Shown here piece after piece: positions 34,112 through 43,208 of a DNA stretch of 64,000 nt. The notes under the pieces are model-generated. The model made no database searches, had not been told where the DNA came from, and saw only the letters and a list, made by a program, of their open reading frames with translations. Numbering within the stretch: the stretch's first letter is position 1; every line of letters begins with the position of its first letter. The translations under genes were made by a program, and so were the position numbers. This stretch comes from Bog-473 sp963828505 (GTDB lineage: Bacteria; Actinomycetota; Acidimicrobiia; Acidimicrobiales; RAAP-2). The stretch lies in NCBI GenBank assembly GCA_963828505.1, contig CAWHFM010000004.1, positions 98,029 through 162,028 of the forward strand, read 5' to 3'.

Positions 34112-35299
34112 ATCACGACGCTGCCCTCGGACGTCGAGGCGCTCTTCCCCCAGGCGAGGCGGCGCCGGCGCCGGCGCTGGATCGTCGGGTGCTGCTTGGT
34201 CGTGCTCGCAGCGGCGCTCGGGCTCTCGGCCGGCCTCTCGCTGACGGCGCAGCAGCGTACGGGCCGCATCATCACGCCGCGAACGGCACCGCCCGCTCCC
34301 GCCTCCACCGGCGCAGCCGTGCCCGGCGGTGCGACGAACCTCGACATCCTCACGGGCTCACTGCAGATGCGGGTGCGCGTCGACACTCGCCGCGGTACGG
34401 GTTCGAAGGTCCCCGCCGCCCCCGGCGTGGCTCCGCCGATCGCGCTGGCGCGGCAGGGATACGTGATCGGCGCGGCGATGGGGCCGATAGGTACGTACGC
34501 GTCGGTCTCGAACGATCTGCAGAAGGTTGTGTACTCGTGGCCGTCGAAGGACGGCTCCTATCCGGCGCCGGCGACTGACCGCGCCGACGTCTGGCTCACT
34601 GGCCCCGGTGGGAACCAGGGCCAGGCCCAGGAGTACGACGGCCGCGGCCGCGCCGTGGGTCCGCCGGTGACGATTCCTTCGGGCCTGGTCGTGCTGGGCC
34701 AGGTCGGGACGACCCTGGTGCTCCTCGGACCGTCTCCGGATCAGGACCTCGTGCTGTGGGATCCCCGGGGGCAGAGGGTGCTCTCGACGCCGACCCCGTG
34801 GGACCAAGAGGCCGTCTCGGGGTCGACGCTGGCCTGGACCAGCGACGCCGTGCTCCGGGTGGCGACCGCCACGGGTTCGGTCGTGCGCACGCTCGATGGG
34901 CCGCCGGGAGACTGGGCGACGGCGCTTGTCTTCTCACCGACGGGCAGCAGGTTCGCGGTCCTCTGGGCGCCGCACCCGGGGTCCGCCCTGGCGACCACCC
35001 ACGCATCGGTGGACGAGCACAGCGAACTGGACGTGGTGGACACGACGTCTGGCGCGGTGCAAGCGGTCCCAGGCAGTCGGGGTGCCACCGGACCGGTGGC
35101 GTGGGCCCCGGGCGGAGACCACGTCTTCTTCGGCCAGGCGGTCGGCCGGGGGTCGTCGGTCGGCCGGGGGTCGTCGGTCGCCGTCGCCTCCTACGCGCTC
35201 GGCGGGCGGCGTACCGCCATCCTCCGCCTGCCAGGAGTCAACCTGCCGCAGGACTTCGACCCGGCGACGTCGGCCGTCGTGGCCTGGAACGCCCCCTGA
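34112..35299 (+). CDS. Membrane-anchored propeller-like protein 2
   Basis: About 395 residues. Homologous sequence begins TTLPSDVEALFPQARRRRRR, then a transmembrane helix and an extracytoplasmic repeat part (VLVFSPTGSRFAVLW; PVAWAPGGDHVFFG). No ATG, GTG or TTG precedes the helix in this frame: the first TTG (34196) would cut into it. GAGGAG at 34096-34101 points to the ATC codon at 34112, possibly an ATG changed by mutation or error; CTG 34121 is another option. An 18-bp tandem duplication (35141-35176) gives GRGSSV twice. Same build as the gene at 32431-33651. Confidence 0.65.
   Translation: MTTLPSDVEALFPQARRRRRRRWIVGCCLVVLAAALGLSAGLSLTAQQRTGRIITPRTAPPAPASTGAAVPGGATNLDILTGSLQMRVRVDTRRGTGSKVPAAPGVAPPIALARQGYVIGAAMGPIGTYASVSNDLQKVVYSWPSKDGSYPAPATDRADVWLTGPGGNQGQAQEYDGRGRAVGPPVTIPSGLVVLGQVGTTLVLLGPSPDQDLVLWDPRGQRVLSTPTPWDQEAVSGSTLAWTSDAVLRVATATGSVVRTLDGPPGDWATALVFSPTGSRFAVLWAPHPGSALATTHASVDEHSELDVVDTTSGAVQAVPGSRGATGPVAWAPGGDHVFFGQAVGRGSSVGRGSSVAVASYALGGRRTAILRLPGVNLPQDFDPATSAVVAWNAP
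35141..35176 (+). repeat. Exact 18-bp tandem duplication in coding sequence
   Basis: GTCGGCCGGGGGTCGTCG occurs twice back to back, in frame, adding six residues to the propeller protein. A recent slippage event. Confidence 0.85.
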
Positions 35300-35351
35300 A
35301 CGACGCTCCCGCCGGCCCGCCGGATCGACCGGCCGGTCCGGATCGACCGGA

Positions 35352-36338
35352 TCAGGTGGGCGGGGCCAAGAGGCCGATGGCGGCGGCCGCTCGGGCGTAG
35401 GTACCAGCGGCGACCTGGTGCGCCCGGGCGGTGCCGCGTTCGAGCACGGCGCCCACGTAGGCCGGGTCGCCCTCGAGCGCGGCGCGGCGTTCGCGCACCG
35501 GGCGCAGGAGGTCACAGAGCGCCGCCGCGACGTCGTTCTTCAAGTCGCCGTAGCGGCTGTAGCCCAGAGCCACGTCTTCGGGGGCGCGCCCGGTCGCCGC
35601 GGCCAGGAGGTCGAGCAGGTTGGCCAGGCCGGGCTTGGCCCCACGGTCGTAGCGCATTTCGCCGTCGGTGTCGGTGACAGCGCGGCGGATCTTCTTCGTG
35701 ATCTCCTCGTCGGAGTCGAGCAGGCCGATGGTGCCCAGCGGCGACTCGATGGACTTCGACATCTTGCGTTCGGGATGCTGGAGGTCCATGACCCGGGCGC
35801 CTGTGCCCGCGATGGCGGCGTCGGGGACGACGAAGGTCTCCCCGTAGCGGTTGTTGAACCGGATGGCGAGCTCGCGGGCCAGCTCCAGGTGTTGGCGCTG
35901 GTCGTCACCGACCGGGACGAAAGACGCGTCGTAGAGGAGGATGTCCGCCGCCATGAGCACGGGGTAGGTGAACAAACTGACGCGGACCGCCTCCTGGGCC
36001 CGGCCCTTGTCCTTGAACTGCGTCATGCGCCGCAACTCGCCCATGCTGGCGGTGCACTCGAGGAGCCACGTCAGACGCGCGTGTTCGGGGACGTGGCTCT
36101 GGACGAAGAGTGAGCAGCGGTCCGGATTCAGGCCCACGGCGAGGAGGTTCAGCACGGCGTCGATCGTGTTGGCGCGGAGCGCCTCGGGTGCGATCTCGGT
36201 GGTCAGGGCGTGCAGGTCCACCACGCAGTAGAAGGCGTCGTAGCCGTCCTGGAAGCTCACCCAGTGCCGCAGCGCGCCCAGGTAATTGCCGAGCGTGAAG
36301 TTGCCGGAGGGCGCGATGCCCGAGAGGACCCGGTTCAT
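35352..36338 (-). CDS. trpS: Tryptophanyl-tRNA synthetase
   Basis: 328 residues, class I synthetase of the usual bacterial size. SGNFTLGNYLGA near 11-22 is the HIGH-equivalent motif and KMSKS lies at 192-196. Charges tRNA-Trp. Divergent from scpA across 166 bp. No leader peptide or T-box was seen in front of it. Confidence 0.97.
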   Translation of the reverse strand: MNRVLSGIAPSGNFTLGNYLGALRHWVSFQDGYDAFYCVVDLHALTTEIAPEALRANTIDAVLNLLAVGLNPDRCSLFVQSHVPEHARLTWLLECTASMGELRRMTQFKDKGRAQEAVRVSLFTYPVLMAADILLYDASFVPVGDDQRQHLELARELAIRFNNRYGETFVVPDAAIAGTGARVMDLQHPERKMSKSIESPLGTIGLLDSDEEITKKIRRAVTDTDGEMRYDRGAKPGLANLLDLLAAATGRAPEDVALGYSRYGDLKNDVAAALCDLLRPVRERRAALEGDPAYVGAVLERGTARAHQVAAGTYARAAAAIGLLAPPT

Positions 36339-36504
36339 CAGGCCGATTCCTGTGCTCGCGGTGGCGATCCGGCGCGGCCGCTCATGGGCGGAGATGCCTG
36401 GTCATGGGCCGACATGGTAGGGCGCAGCCGGAGGTGTCCTTGGCACCGCCGGGGGGTCGCCGGGGATGCACGGACGCGCCGCGCCGTTTCGGTATCGTCG
36501 GCGG

Positions 36505-37311
36505 GTGACCTACGCCGTCTCGACACCCATCTTCGAGGGCCCCGTCGATCTGCTGCTGCACCTCGTCTCCTCGCACGAGGTCGACATCCTCGACATCCCG
36601 TTGCTGCCGGTGGTCGACGGCTTCGTGCAGGCCCTCACCGAGCAGCGCGAGCTGATCGACTTCAACCAGCTCTCGGAGTTCCTCCTCGTCGCCGCCATCC
36701 TCGTCGAGCTGAAGTCCCAGCGTCTGCTCCCGGGTCGGGAGGCGGCCGACGAGGACGAGGACTTTGCCGGCTGGGAAGAGCGCGACCTGCTGCTGGCGCG
36801 CCTCCTCGAGTGCCGCGCCTACGCCGCGGCCGCCGACGTGTTCGTGGCCCTGGCCGAGCACGCCTCGCGCTCGGTACCCCGGGAGGCCGGGCTCGACGAG
36901 GACTTCGTCGTCCACGCGCCGGACCTCCTCGCCGGCATCACCCCCGAGGACCTGGCCCAGGCCTACCTGCGCGGCGCAGCGGAGCGGCCCGTGCCGCGGG
37001 TCGACCTGTCCCACGTCACCGTGGACACGGTGTCGGTGTCAGAAGCGGTGGCGGAGCTGCTGGCCGCGCCCGAAGAAGCCCGGGCGCAGTCGTTCCGGGT
37101 GCTGGTGGCCGAGTGCCGGACCCGCATGGACGTCATCGTCCGCTTCCTGGCCGTGCTCGAGCTGTGCAAGATGGGCCGCGTCTCGCTCGGGCAGGGGACG
37201 ACCTTCGGGGACCTGCAGATCACCTGGCTCGCCGGAGCCGAGCCCGCGTCGGTCGGTGGCCGAGGGTTGCTCGAGCTGGCCGGCTACGAAATCGACGACT
37301 ACCAGGGCTGA
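36505..37311 (+). CDS. scpA: Segregation and condensation protein A
   Basis: 268 residues from the GTG at 36505 (VTYAVSTPIFEGPVDLLLHL). The N-terminal FEGPVDLLLHLV and C-terminal winged-helix segment (GQGTTFGDLQITWLAG) are typical of the kleisin that bridges SMC heads. Works with SMC and ScpB in chromosome organisation. Ends 11 bp before scpB. Confidence 0.95.
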   Translation: MTYAVSTPIFEGPVDLLLHLVSSHEVDILDIPLLPVVDGFVQALTEQRELIDFNQLSEFLLVAAILVELKSQRLLPGREAADEDEDFAGWEERDLLLARLLECRAYAAAADVFVALAEHASRSVPREAGLDEDFVVHAPDLLAGITPEDLAQAYLRGAAERPVPRVDLSHVTVDTVSVSEAVAELLAAPEEARAQSFRVLVAECRTRMDVIVRFLAVLELCKMGRVSLGQGTTFGDLQITWLAGAEPASVGGRGLLELAGYEIDDYQG

Positions 37312-37322
37312 GAGGGCGGACC

Positions 37323-37922
37323 GTGGAGGACGTGGAGCTACGCCGGGCGGCCGAGGCCATCCTGCTGGTGGCGGTCGAGCCCGTCCCGCCGCGGCTGATG
37401 GCGGAGCTCGTCGAGGAGCCGGTGGAGCGGGTGGAAGCAGCGCTGGCCGAGCTGGGGCGCCAGTACGAGGAGCAACGACGGGGGTTCGTCCTCGCCCGCA
37501 TCGCAGGCGGCGCCCGCCTGCAGACGCATCCGGACCTGGCCGCCTACGTCGAACGCTTCGCCAACCGGGAGGTGTCGCACCGCCTGTCGACGGCCGCGCT
37601 CGAGACGCTGGCGATCGTCGCCTACCGCCAACCGGTGTCGCGCGGGCAGATCTCGTCCCTGCGCGGCGTCAACGTCGACGGCGTCACCCGGCTGCTCGAG
37701 CAGCGCGGCTATATCGCCGTGGTGGGCCACGCCGAGGGTCCCGGCCAACCCGCGCTGTTCGGGACGACCGACCTGTTCTTGGAGCGGCTCGGCCTCGACT
37801 CGCTGGACCAGCTCCCCGCGGTCGAGGACTTCCTCCCCGGTCCCGAGGTGGCCGGAGACCTCGAGCGCGACCTGCAATCGGCACTCGGCCTGGGGACGGA
37901 GTCGACCTCAGACGACGGCTGA
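37323..37922 (+). CDS. scpB: Segregation and condensation protein B
   Basis: 199 residues, GTG start. Two winged-helix domains; ETLAIVAYRQPVSRGQISSL and VDGVTRLLEQRGYI are the family signatures. Dimeric partner of ScpA. The stop lies 4 bp before the presumed start of the pseudouridine synthase gene. Confidence 0.95.
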   Translation: MEDVELRRAAEAILLVAVEPVPPRLMAELVEEPVERVEAALAELGRQYEEQRRGFVLARIAGGARLQTHPDLAAYVERFANREVSHRLSTAALETLAIVAYRQPVSRGQISSLRGVNVDGVTRLLEQRGYIAVVGHAEGPGQPALFGTTDLFLERLGLDSLDQLPAVEDFLPGPEVAGDLERDLQSALGLGTESTSDDG

Positions 37923-37926
37923 GGAC

Positions 37927-38658
37927 ACGGCGGGGGAGCGGCTCCAGAAGGTCCTCGCCCGGGCGGGGCTCGGCTCCCGGCGGGTCTGCGAACAGCTGAT
38001 CGGCGCGGGTCGGGTCACCGTGGACGGCGCCGTGGCCGTCCTCGGGCTCAGAGTGGACCCGGCCACGGCCCGCATCGAGGTCGACGGCGCCCTCGTCCCG
38101 GTCTCGCCCGACCTCGTCTACTACTTGTTGAACAAGCCCGACGGCGTCGTCACGACGGCCGACGACCCCCAGGGCCGGCCGACGGTGCTCGAGCTGGTCC
38201 CCTCCGAGCCGCGTGTGTTCCCGGTGGGCCGGCTCGACCTGCACACCGAGGGGCTGCTCGTGCTCACGAACGACGGCATGCTGGCGCAGCACCTGGCCCA
38301 CCCGTCACACGGCGTGCCCAAGGAGTACGTGGCCGAGGTGGACGGCGGCACCCCGGCGCCCGGGGCGCTGCGCTCCCTGCGTCGCGGGGTGGAGCTCGAG
38401 GACGGGGTGACGGCGCCGGCCGAGGTCGGGGTGCTCGCCCCGGGGGTGCTGCGCCTGGTGGTCCACGAGGGGCGCAACCGCCTGGTCCGCCGCATGTGCA
38501 GCGCCGTCGGGCACCCGGTGCGCCGGCTCGTGCGCACCCGCATCGGCCCGCTGCGCGACACCACGCTCGCTCCGGGGCGCTGGCGTGAGCTGACCCAGGC
38601 CGAGGTGCGTGCGCTGGCGGCGGCCGCCCGGGGCCCGGGGTCCGTGCCGGTAGAGTGA
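37927..38658 (+). CDS. RsuA/RluB-type rRNA pseudouridine synthase, odd start
   Basis: About 243 residues. S4 domain at the N-terminus (ERLQKVLARAGLGSRRV) and the catalytic GRLDLHTEGLLVLTNDG with the essential Asp. Modifies uridine in 23S or 16S rRNA; next to scpB this is usually RluB. The conserved N-terminus has no ATG, GTG or TTG in frame: ACG at 37927 (then GCG GGG GAG) sits where homologues have ATG, and the first GTG (38020) lies inside the S4 domain. So an ACG start, or a base error, is implied. Confidence 0.88.
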   Translation, partial: TAGERLQKVLARAGLGSRRVCEQLIGAGRVTVDGAVAVLGLRVDPATARIEVDGALVPVSPDLVYYLLNKPDGVVTTADDPQGRPTVLELVPSEPRVFPVGRLDLHTEGLLVLTNDGMLAQHLAHPSHGVPKEYVAEVDGGTPAPGALRSLRRGVELEDGVTAPAEVGVLAPGVLRLVVHEGRNRLVRRMCSAVGHPVRRLVRTRIGPLRDTTLAPGRWRELTQAEVRALAAAARGPGSVPVE

Positions 38659-38664
38659 CCGGCC

Positions 38665-39039
38665 ATGCCACCCGCTCCCATGGTCAGGGGTCTGCGCGGC
38701 GCGACGACGGTCGACGCCGACACCGTGGACCAGGTGACGGAGCGCTCGCAGGAGATGATGCGCGAGATCATGGAGCGCAACGAACTGGTCGAGGACGACA
38801 TCGTCAGCGCCGTGTTCACCACGACGGCTGACGTCACCAGCGTCTTTCCCGCCACGGCGATCCGTGAGATCGGTTTCGGCGCCGTGCCGCTGCTGTGCGC
38901 GGCGGAGATCCCCGTGCACGGGTCGATGCCGCGCTGCATCCGCGTCCTCCTCCACGTGTACACCGCGAGGCCGAGGGACGAGATCCACCACGTCTACCTG
39001 CACGGCGCCCAAGGGCTCCGCGATGACCTCCCCGCCTGA
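38665..39039 (+). CDS. aroH: Chorismate mutase, AroH class
   Basis: 124 residues. VRGLRGATTVDADT at the N-terminus and PLLCAAEIPVHGSMPRCIRV are signatures of the trimeric Bacillus subtilis-type AroH. Converts chorismate to prephenate. Overlaps the start of tyrA by 17 bp, so prephenate production and use are coupled. Confidence 0.95.
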   Translation: MPPAPMVRGLRGATTVDADTVDQVTERSQEMMREIMERNELVEDDIVSAVFTTTADVTSVFPATAIREIGFGAVPLLCAAEIPVHGSMPRCIRVLLHVYTARPRDEIHHVYLHGAQGLRDDLPA

Positions 39040-40147
39040 GGGGAGCACCGTCGAGCGAAGCCCGGGTGAGGGAACGGGGCGCCGGCGTGCGGTCGTCGTC
39101 GGGACGGGCCTGATCGGCGGATCGATCGCCCTGGCCCTGCGCCGCCGGGGTTGGCACGTCTCCGGGCTCGACGCGGACCCGGAACGACAGCGCCAAGCGC
39201 TCCAGTCGGGGGTGGTCGACGCGGTGGGCGACGACCTCGACGCCGAGGTGGTCTTCGTCGCCACACCGGCGGCCGCCGTCGCGGCGGTGGTACGCCGCGT
39301 GCTCGAGACGGAGGGCCGGGCGGCCGACGTGGTGGTGACGGACGTCAGCGGGGTGAAGACGGCCATCGTCGAGACGGCGGACCACCCCCGCTTCATCGGC
39401 GGTCACCCGATGGCCGGCTCGGAGCAGATCGGGCTGCACGGTGCCGACCCGGACCTCTTCGAGGGCGCGGTCTGGGTGTTGACGCCGACGCCGACCACCG
39501 ACCTCGGGGCGTTCGACCGGCTCCAAGGAGTAGTGGTCGCCCTCGGCGCCGACGCCCTGGTGCTCTCGCCTCAGGATCACGACCGCCTCGTCGCCGTCGT
39601 GTCGCACGTGCCCCATCTGGTGGCCGCCACCCTCATGAACGCCGCCAGCGACGGCGCCCAGCCGGACGGAACCCTGCTGCGCCTCGCCGCGGGCGGCTTC
39701 CGCGACATGACCAGGGTGGCGGCCGGCCATCCGGGGATCTGGCCGGACATCTGCACCGAGAACGCGTCGCCGATCGTCGGCGCGCTCGACACGCTCGTGC
39801 GCGACCTCACGGCGGTGCGAGACCGGGTGGCCGCCCAGGACCGGGCGGCGTTGCTCGACCTCCTCAAGAAAGCGAGCACGGCCCGGCGGAGCCTCCCGGC
39901 TCGCGTGGCCCGGCCCGACAACCTGGCCGAGCTGCGCATCCCGGTGCCCGACCGCGACGGTGTCCTCGCCGAGATCACCTCGCTCGCCGCCGGGGCGGGC
40001 ATCGGTATTTACGACATCGAGATCGCGCACTCGACCGAGGGACCGCGCGGGGTGCTGATCCTCGTGGTCGACGCGTCAGTCGCCGGGCGCTTGGGCGCGG
40101 CGGTCGAGGAGCAGGGCTACCGCTGCCGGGTCCAGCAGCTCTCGTGA
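39023..40147 (+). CDS. tyrA: Prephenate dehydrogenase with ACT domain
   Basis: 374 residues from an ATG at 39023 inside the end of aroH. GTGLIGGSIALALRRRGW is the NAD-binding loop; FIGGHPMAGSEQIGL and FRDMTRVAAGHPGIW are TyrA active-site segments. The C-terminal 75 residues (LRIPVPDRDGVLAEITSLA) form an ACT domain, for feedback control by an amino acid, probably tyrosine. Oxidatively decarboxylates prephenate (or arogenate). Confidence 0.94.
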   Translation: MTSPPEGSTVERSPGEGTGRRRAVVVGTGLIGGSIALALRRRGWHVSGLDADPERQRQALQSGVVDAVGDDLDAEVVFVATPAAAVAAVVRRVLETEGRAADVVVTDVSGVKTAIVETADHPRFIGGHPMAGSEQIGLHGADPDLFEGAVWVLTPTPTTDLGAFDRLQGVVVALGADALVLSPQDHDRLVAVVSHVPHLVAATLMNAASDGAQPDGTLLRLAAGGFRDMTRVAAGHPGIWPDICTENASPIVGALDTLVRDLTAVRDRVAAQDRAALLDLLKKASTARRSLPARVARPDNLAELRIPVPDRDGVLAEITSLAAGAGIGIYDIEIAHSTEGPRGVLILVVDASVAGRLGAAVEEQGYRCRVQQLS

Positions 40148-40163
40148 GACCGGTGGCGGACCG

Positions 40164-42080
40164 TTGAGCGTCCCTCGCATCTTGGTCCTCGAGGGCGGTG
40201 TCGCCTGCGTCGGCGCCGTCCGCACGCCCGGCGAGAAGTCGATCTCGCACCGCGCTGTGCTGTTCGGCGCGCTAGCCGAGGGGACGTCGCGGATCACCGG
40301 GCTCTCGGACGGCGCGGACGTGACGGCATCGCTCGCCGCCGTCGAGGCCATGGGCGCCCGCGTGGAGCGTCCCGGCGACGGCAGCGTCGTCGTGCACGGC
40401 GGCCGCGGCCGGCTGCACGCCCCCTCGTCCGCCCTCGACTGCGGCAATTCGGGGACGTCGATGCGGCTGTTGGCCGGTCTGGTCGCCGGCTTGGACTGGG
40501 AGACCGAGCTGGTGGGGGACGAGTCACTCTCGTCGCGCCCCATGGATCGTGTGGCCGAACCCCTCTCTGCCATGGGCGCGCGGGTGGAGGGCCGCGGTGG
40601 GCGGCGGCTGCCCCCACTGCGCGTGCAGGGCGGGAACCTCCAGGGGATCGACTGGACGCCGCCGGTGGCGAGCGCCCAGGTGAAATCCGCCATCCTCCTC
40701 GCCGGTCTCTCCGCCCGCGGCACCACCGTCGTGCGCGAGCCCGTGACCACGCGCACCCACACCGAGGAGATGCTCGCCGAGGCCGGTGCCGACGTCACGG
40801 TCGAGCCCTGGGGAGAAGGACGGGTGGTGTCGGTGACGCGCTCGAGCCTGCGGCCGGTCGACCGCGCCGTGCCGGGCGACCCGTCCGCCGCCGCCTTCTT
40901 CGTCGTCGCCGGATGCGTCGTGCCGGGCAGCCGGGTCACGGTGGAGCACGTGTACGGCGGGCCCGCCCGTCTCGGGTTCGTGTCCGTTCTTCAGCGCATG
41001 GGCGCGGCGGTCGCGGTCGTGCCGGACGAGGACGGGACGGTCTCCATCACGGCTTCGTTCGGGCCCCTGCGCGGCACCGAGGTGCCCGCCAGCGAGATCC
41101 CGTCCCTCGACGAGGTTCCCGCGCTCGCCGTCGCCGCGGCTGTGGCGGAAGGCACCACGGTGTTCACCGACGTGGGCGAGCTCCGGGTCAAAGAGGTGGA
41201 CCGGCTCGCCGCGGTGGCGGCGATGGTGGAGGCCTTCGGCGCCATCGCGTCCGTCGACGAGGACACGCTGGCCGTGACCGGGACCGGTGGAGCGCTCCGC
41301 GGGGCGCGCGTCGACAGCCGGGGGGACCACCGGATGGCCATGGCCTCCGCCGTCGCCGCGCTGGCCGCGCCGCCAGGCGAGCGGAGCCTCGTCGCCGGAT
41401 TCGGCGCGGTCGAGACGAGCTACCCCGGCTTCGCCGAGGACCTGGCGTCGCTGGCGGCCGGGCCGCGGCGCCCTCGTGCGCTGCTCGTGGCCATCGACGG
41501 ACCGGCTGGTGCCGGCAAATCCACCGTCTCGAGCGAAGTGGCCGAGCACCTCGGGCTGGCCCGGCTCGACACCGGCGCCATGTACCGGGCCGTCGCCGCT
41601 GCCGCCCTGGCCCGGGGGGTCGCCGTCGATGACATGGACGCGGTGGCGGCGCTGGCCGAGGCCGCCACCATCGAGGTCGGCGAGCGCGTGGTCATCGACG
41701 GGGCGGACGTCACCGGGGAGATCCGTTCGCCCGGAGTCGGCGCGGCCGTCTCGGTGGTGGCCGCCAACCCCGCCGTGCGCCGGTCGTTGGTGCAGCGACA
41801 ACGGGCCTGGGCCGAGTCCCACGGCGGCGGCGTCGTGGAGGGCCGCGACATCGGCTCGGTCGTCTTCCCGGGCGCCGCCCTGAAGGTCTACCTCACGGCC
41901 ACCGCCGATGAGCGCGCCCGGCGCCGTGACGACGAAGCGCCCGAGGGCGTGGCGCGCCGTGACCGCATCGACTCGACCCGGGATGCCTCCCCGCTGCGCG
42001 AGGCCGAGGACGCCCACCGTCTCGATACGACTGGCCGCACGGTGCAGGATGTGGTGGAGGAGGTGTTGTCGTGGCTGTGA
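40164..42080 (+). CDS. aroA-cmk: Fused EPSP synthase and cytidylate kinase
   Basis: 638 residues in one uninterrupted frame. Residues 1-435: 3-phosphoshikimate 1-carboxyvinyltransferase (PGEKSISHRAVL at 22-33; DCGNSGTSMRLL; GDHRMAMA). Residues about 443-638: cytidylate kinase with P-loop AIDGPAGAGKST, LDTGAMYRAV, EGRDIGSVVFPGA and RRDRIDSTRDASPL. Only about ten residues link them. The genes are adjacent in many genomes; here the stop and start are gone. TTG start with no strong ribosome binding site. The last bases overlap the plsC start by 10 bp. Confidence 0.93.
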   Translation: MSVPRILVLEGGVACVGAVRTPGEKSISHRAVLFGALAEGTSRITGLSDGADVTASLAAVEAMGARVERPGDGSVVVHGGRGRLHAPSSALDCGNSGTSMRLLAGLVAGLDWETELVGDESLSSRPMDRVAEPLSAMGARVEGRGGRRLPPLRVQGGNLQGIDWTPPVASAQVKSAILLAGLSARGTTVVREPVTTRTHTEEMLAEAGADVTVEPWGEGRVVSVTRSSLRPVDRAVPGDPSAAAFFVVAGCVVPGSRVTVEHVYGGPARLGFVSVLQRMGAAVAVVPDEDGTVSITASFGPLRGTEVPASEIPSLDEVPALAVAAAVAEGTTVFTDVGELRVKEVDRLAAVAAMVEAFGAIASVDEDTLAVTGTGGALRGARVDSRGDHRMAMASAVAALAAPPGERSLVAGFGAVETSYPGFAEDLASLAAGPRRPRALLVAIDGPAGAGKSTVSSEVAEHLGLARLDTGAMYRAVAAAALARGVAVDDMDAVAALAEAATIEVGERVVIDGADVTGEIRSPGVGAAVSVVAANPAVRRSLVQRQRAWAESHGGGVVEGRDIGSVVFPGAALKVYLTATADERARRRDDEAPEGVARRDRIDSTRDASPLREAEDAHRLDTTGRTVQDVVEEVLSWL

Positions 42081-42808
42081 GCACGCCGGGCCCCGAGGTG
42101 GCAGGCGAGGACGGAGCCGAGGTGACCGCGCCGGGGCGGCACCAGCAATTCGAGATCGATCCGCGCCGGACCGCCCTCTACCGAGCCGAGCGCGCCATCT
42201 TCGTGTCCACCCTCTGGGCGTGGTTCCGGCCCCGGGTGGTGGGCAAGGAGAACGTCCCGAGCACAGGGCCCGCCATCCTCGCGCCGGTGCACCGCTCCTT
42301 CGCCGACTTCGGCTTCGCTGCCTTCTGCACCACACGCAAGCTCTTCTTCATGACCAAGGACGAGATGTGGAAGAACAAGGCCTTGGGACGACTGCTGCTC
42401 ACCGTCGGCGCGTTCCCGGTGCACCGCGAATCGGCCGACCGCGAGGCACTCCAACGGGCCGAGCAGGTCCTGGTGCGCGGCGAGCTGCTCGTCATGTTCC
42501 CCGAAGGCACCCGACGCGAGGGACCTGAGATCCGGGACCTGATGGAGGGCGCATCGTTCCTGTCGGCCCGAACCGGCGCCCCCATCGTCCCGATCGGCAT
42601 CGCCGGGTCAGACCTGGCCATGCCCAAAGGGAGCAAGGTGCCCAAGCCCTACACGATCGACGTGGTCGTCGGCCCCGCCATGGCGCCTCCGCCCCGTACC
42701 GGCGGCGGCCGGGTCTCACGCTCGGCCGTGCGCGCCACGACCGCCGACCTCGTCGGGCGGCTCCAGTCCGTCTACGACGAGGCCCGGGCGCGCAGCAGCC
42801 GCTACTGA
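42071..42808 (+). CDS. plsC: 1-acyl-sn-glycerol-3-phosphate acyltransferase
   Basis: 245 residues, GTG start overlapping the cmk end. HRSFAD (H-x4-D) at 74-79 is the catalytic motif and FPEGTRR at 143-149 binds the glycerol phosphate. Makes phosphatidic acid or acylates a related lipid. One hydrophobic segment near the N-terminus for membrane association. The cmk-plsC-ispH neighbourhood is a common actinobacterial arrangement. Confidence 0.92.
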   Translation: MAVSTPGPEVAGEDGAEVTAPGRHQQFEIDPRRTALYRAERAIFVSTLWAWFRPRVVGKENVPSTGPAILAPVHRSFADFGFAAFCTTRKLFFMTKDEMWKNKALGRLLLTVGAFPVHRESADREALQRAEQVLVRGELLVMFPEGTRREGPEIRDLMEGASFLSARTGAPIVPIGIAGSDLAMPKGSKVPKPYTIDVVVGPAMAPPPRTGGGRVSRSAVRATTADLVGRLQSVYDEARARSSRY

Positions 42809-43059
42809 GGACGGGTGGCCGCCGGGGGCAACCCTCCGGCGGGCCACTCGCCGGGCTCGCCGTCGCCGTCCTCGGCCATGAGCGCCCGGTAGCGGGCCGA
42901 GCGTGACAAGTGCGCGTCCGCCACGCGCTGGTCGAATTCGGCGGCACGGCTGAGGGCCCGCCGTAGGTCGTCCTCGTCACGCAAGACGTGGACGGACGAC
43001 GGGCGGGCCCCGTTGCCGAGCGGGGTGTCGTGGCTCCGACGATGCAATCGCAGCTTCAT
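42802..43059 (-). CDS. Small hypothetical protein
   Basis: 85 residues, charged (DEDDLRRALSRAAEFDQRVADA), no motif recognised and no membrane segment. Convergent with plsC, overlapping its last 7 bp. Composition and codon third positions look coding, but there is no family evidence. Confidence 0.5.
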   Translation of the reverse strand: MKLRLHRRSHDTPLGNGARPSSVHVLRDEDDLRRALSRAAEFDQRVADAHLSRSARYRALMAEDGDGEPGEWPAGGLPPAATRPQ

Positions 43060-43208
43060 GGCAGCCTCACAGTCGTGACGTGGTTAGCTCGCCCCATCCA
43101 TTGTCTACCCGGACGGGACGCGATCGCGCGCGCGGCGCTGCACCCCGGTCCGACACCCGCCTCCGTCCATCGCCGCCGGGCTCCGCGGGACCCCGGGAAG
43201 GGACGCGC

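Noticed and set aside
36339..36504. Possible T-box or leader peptide for trpS
   Set aside because: No specifier-type stem, no Trp-rich leader ORF in the 166-bp gap.
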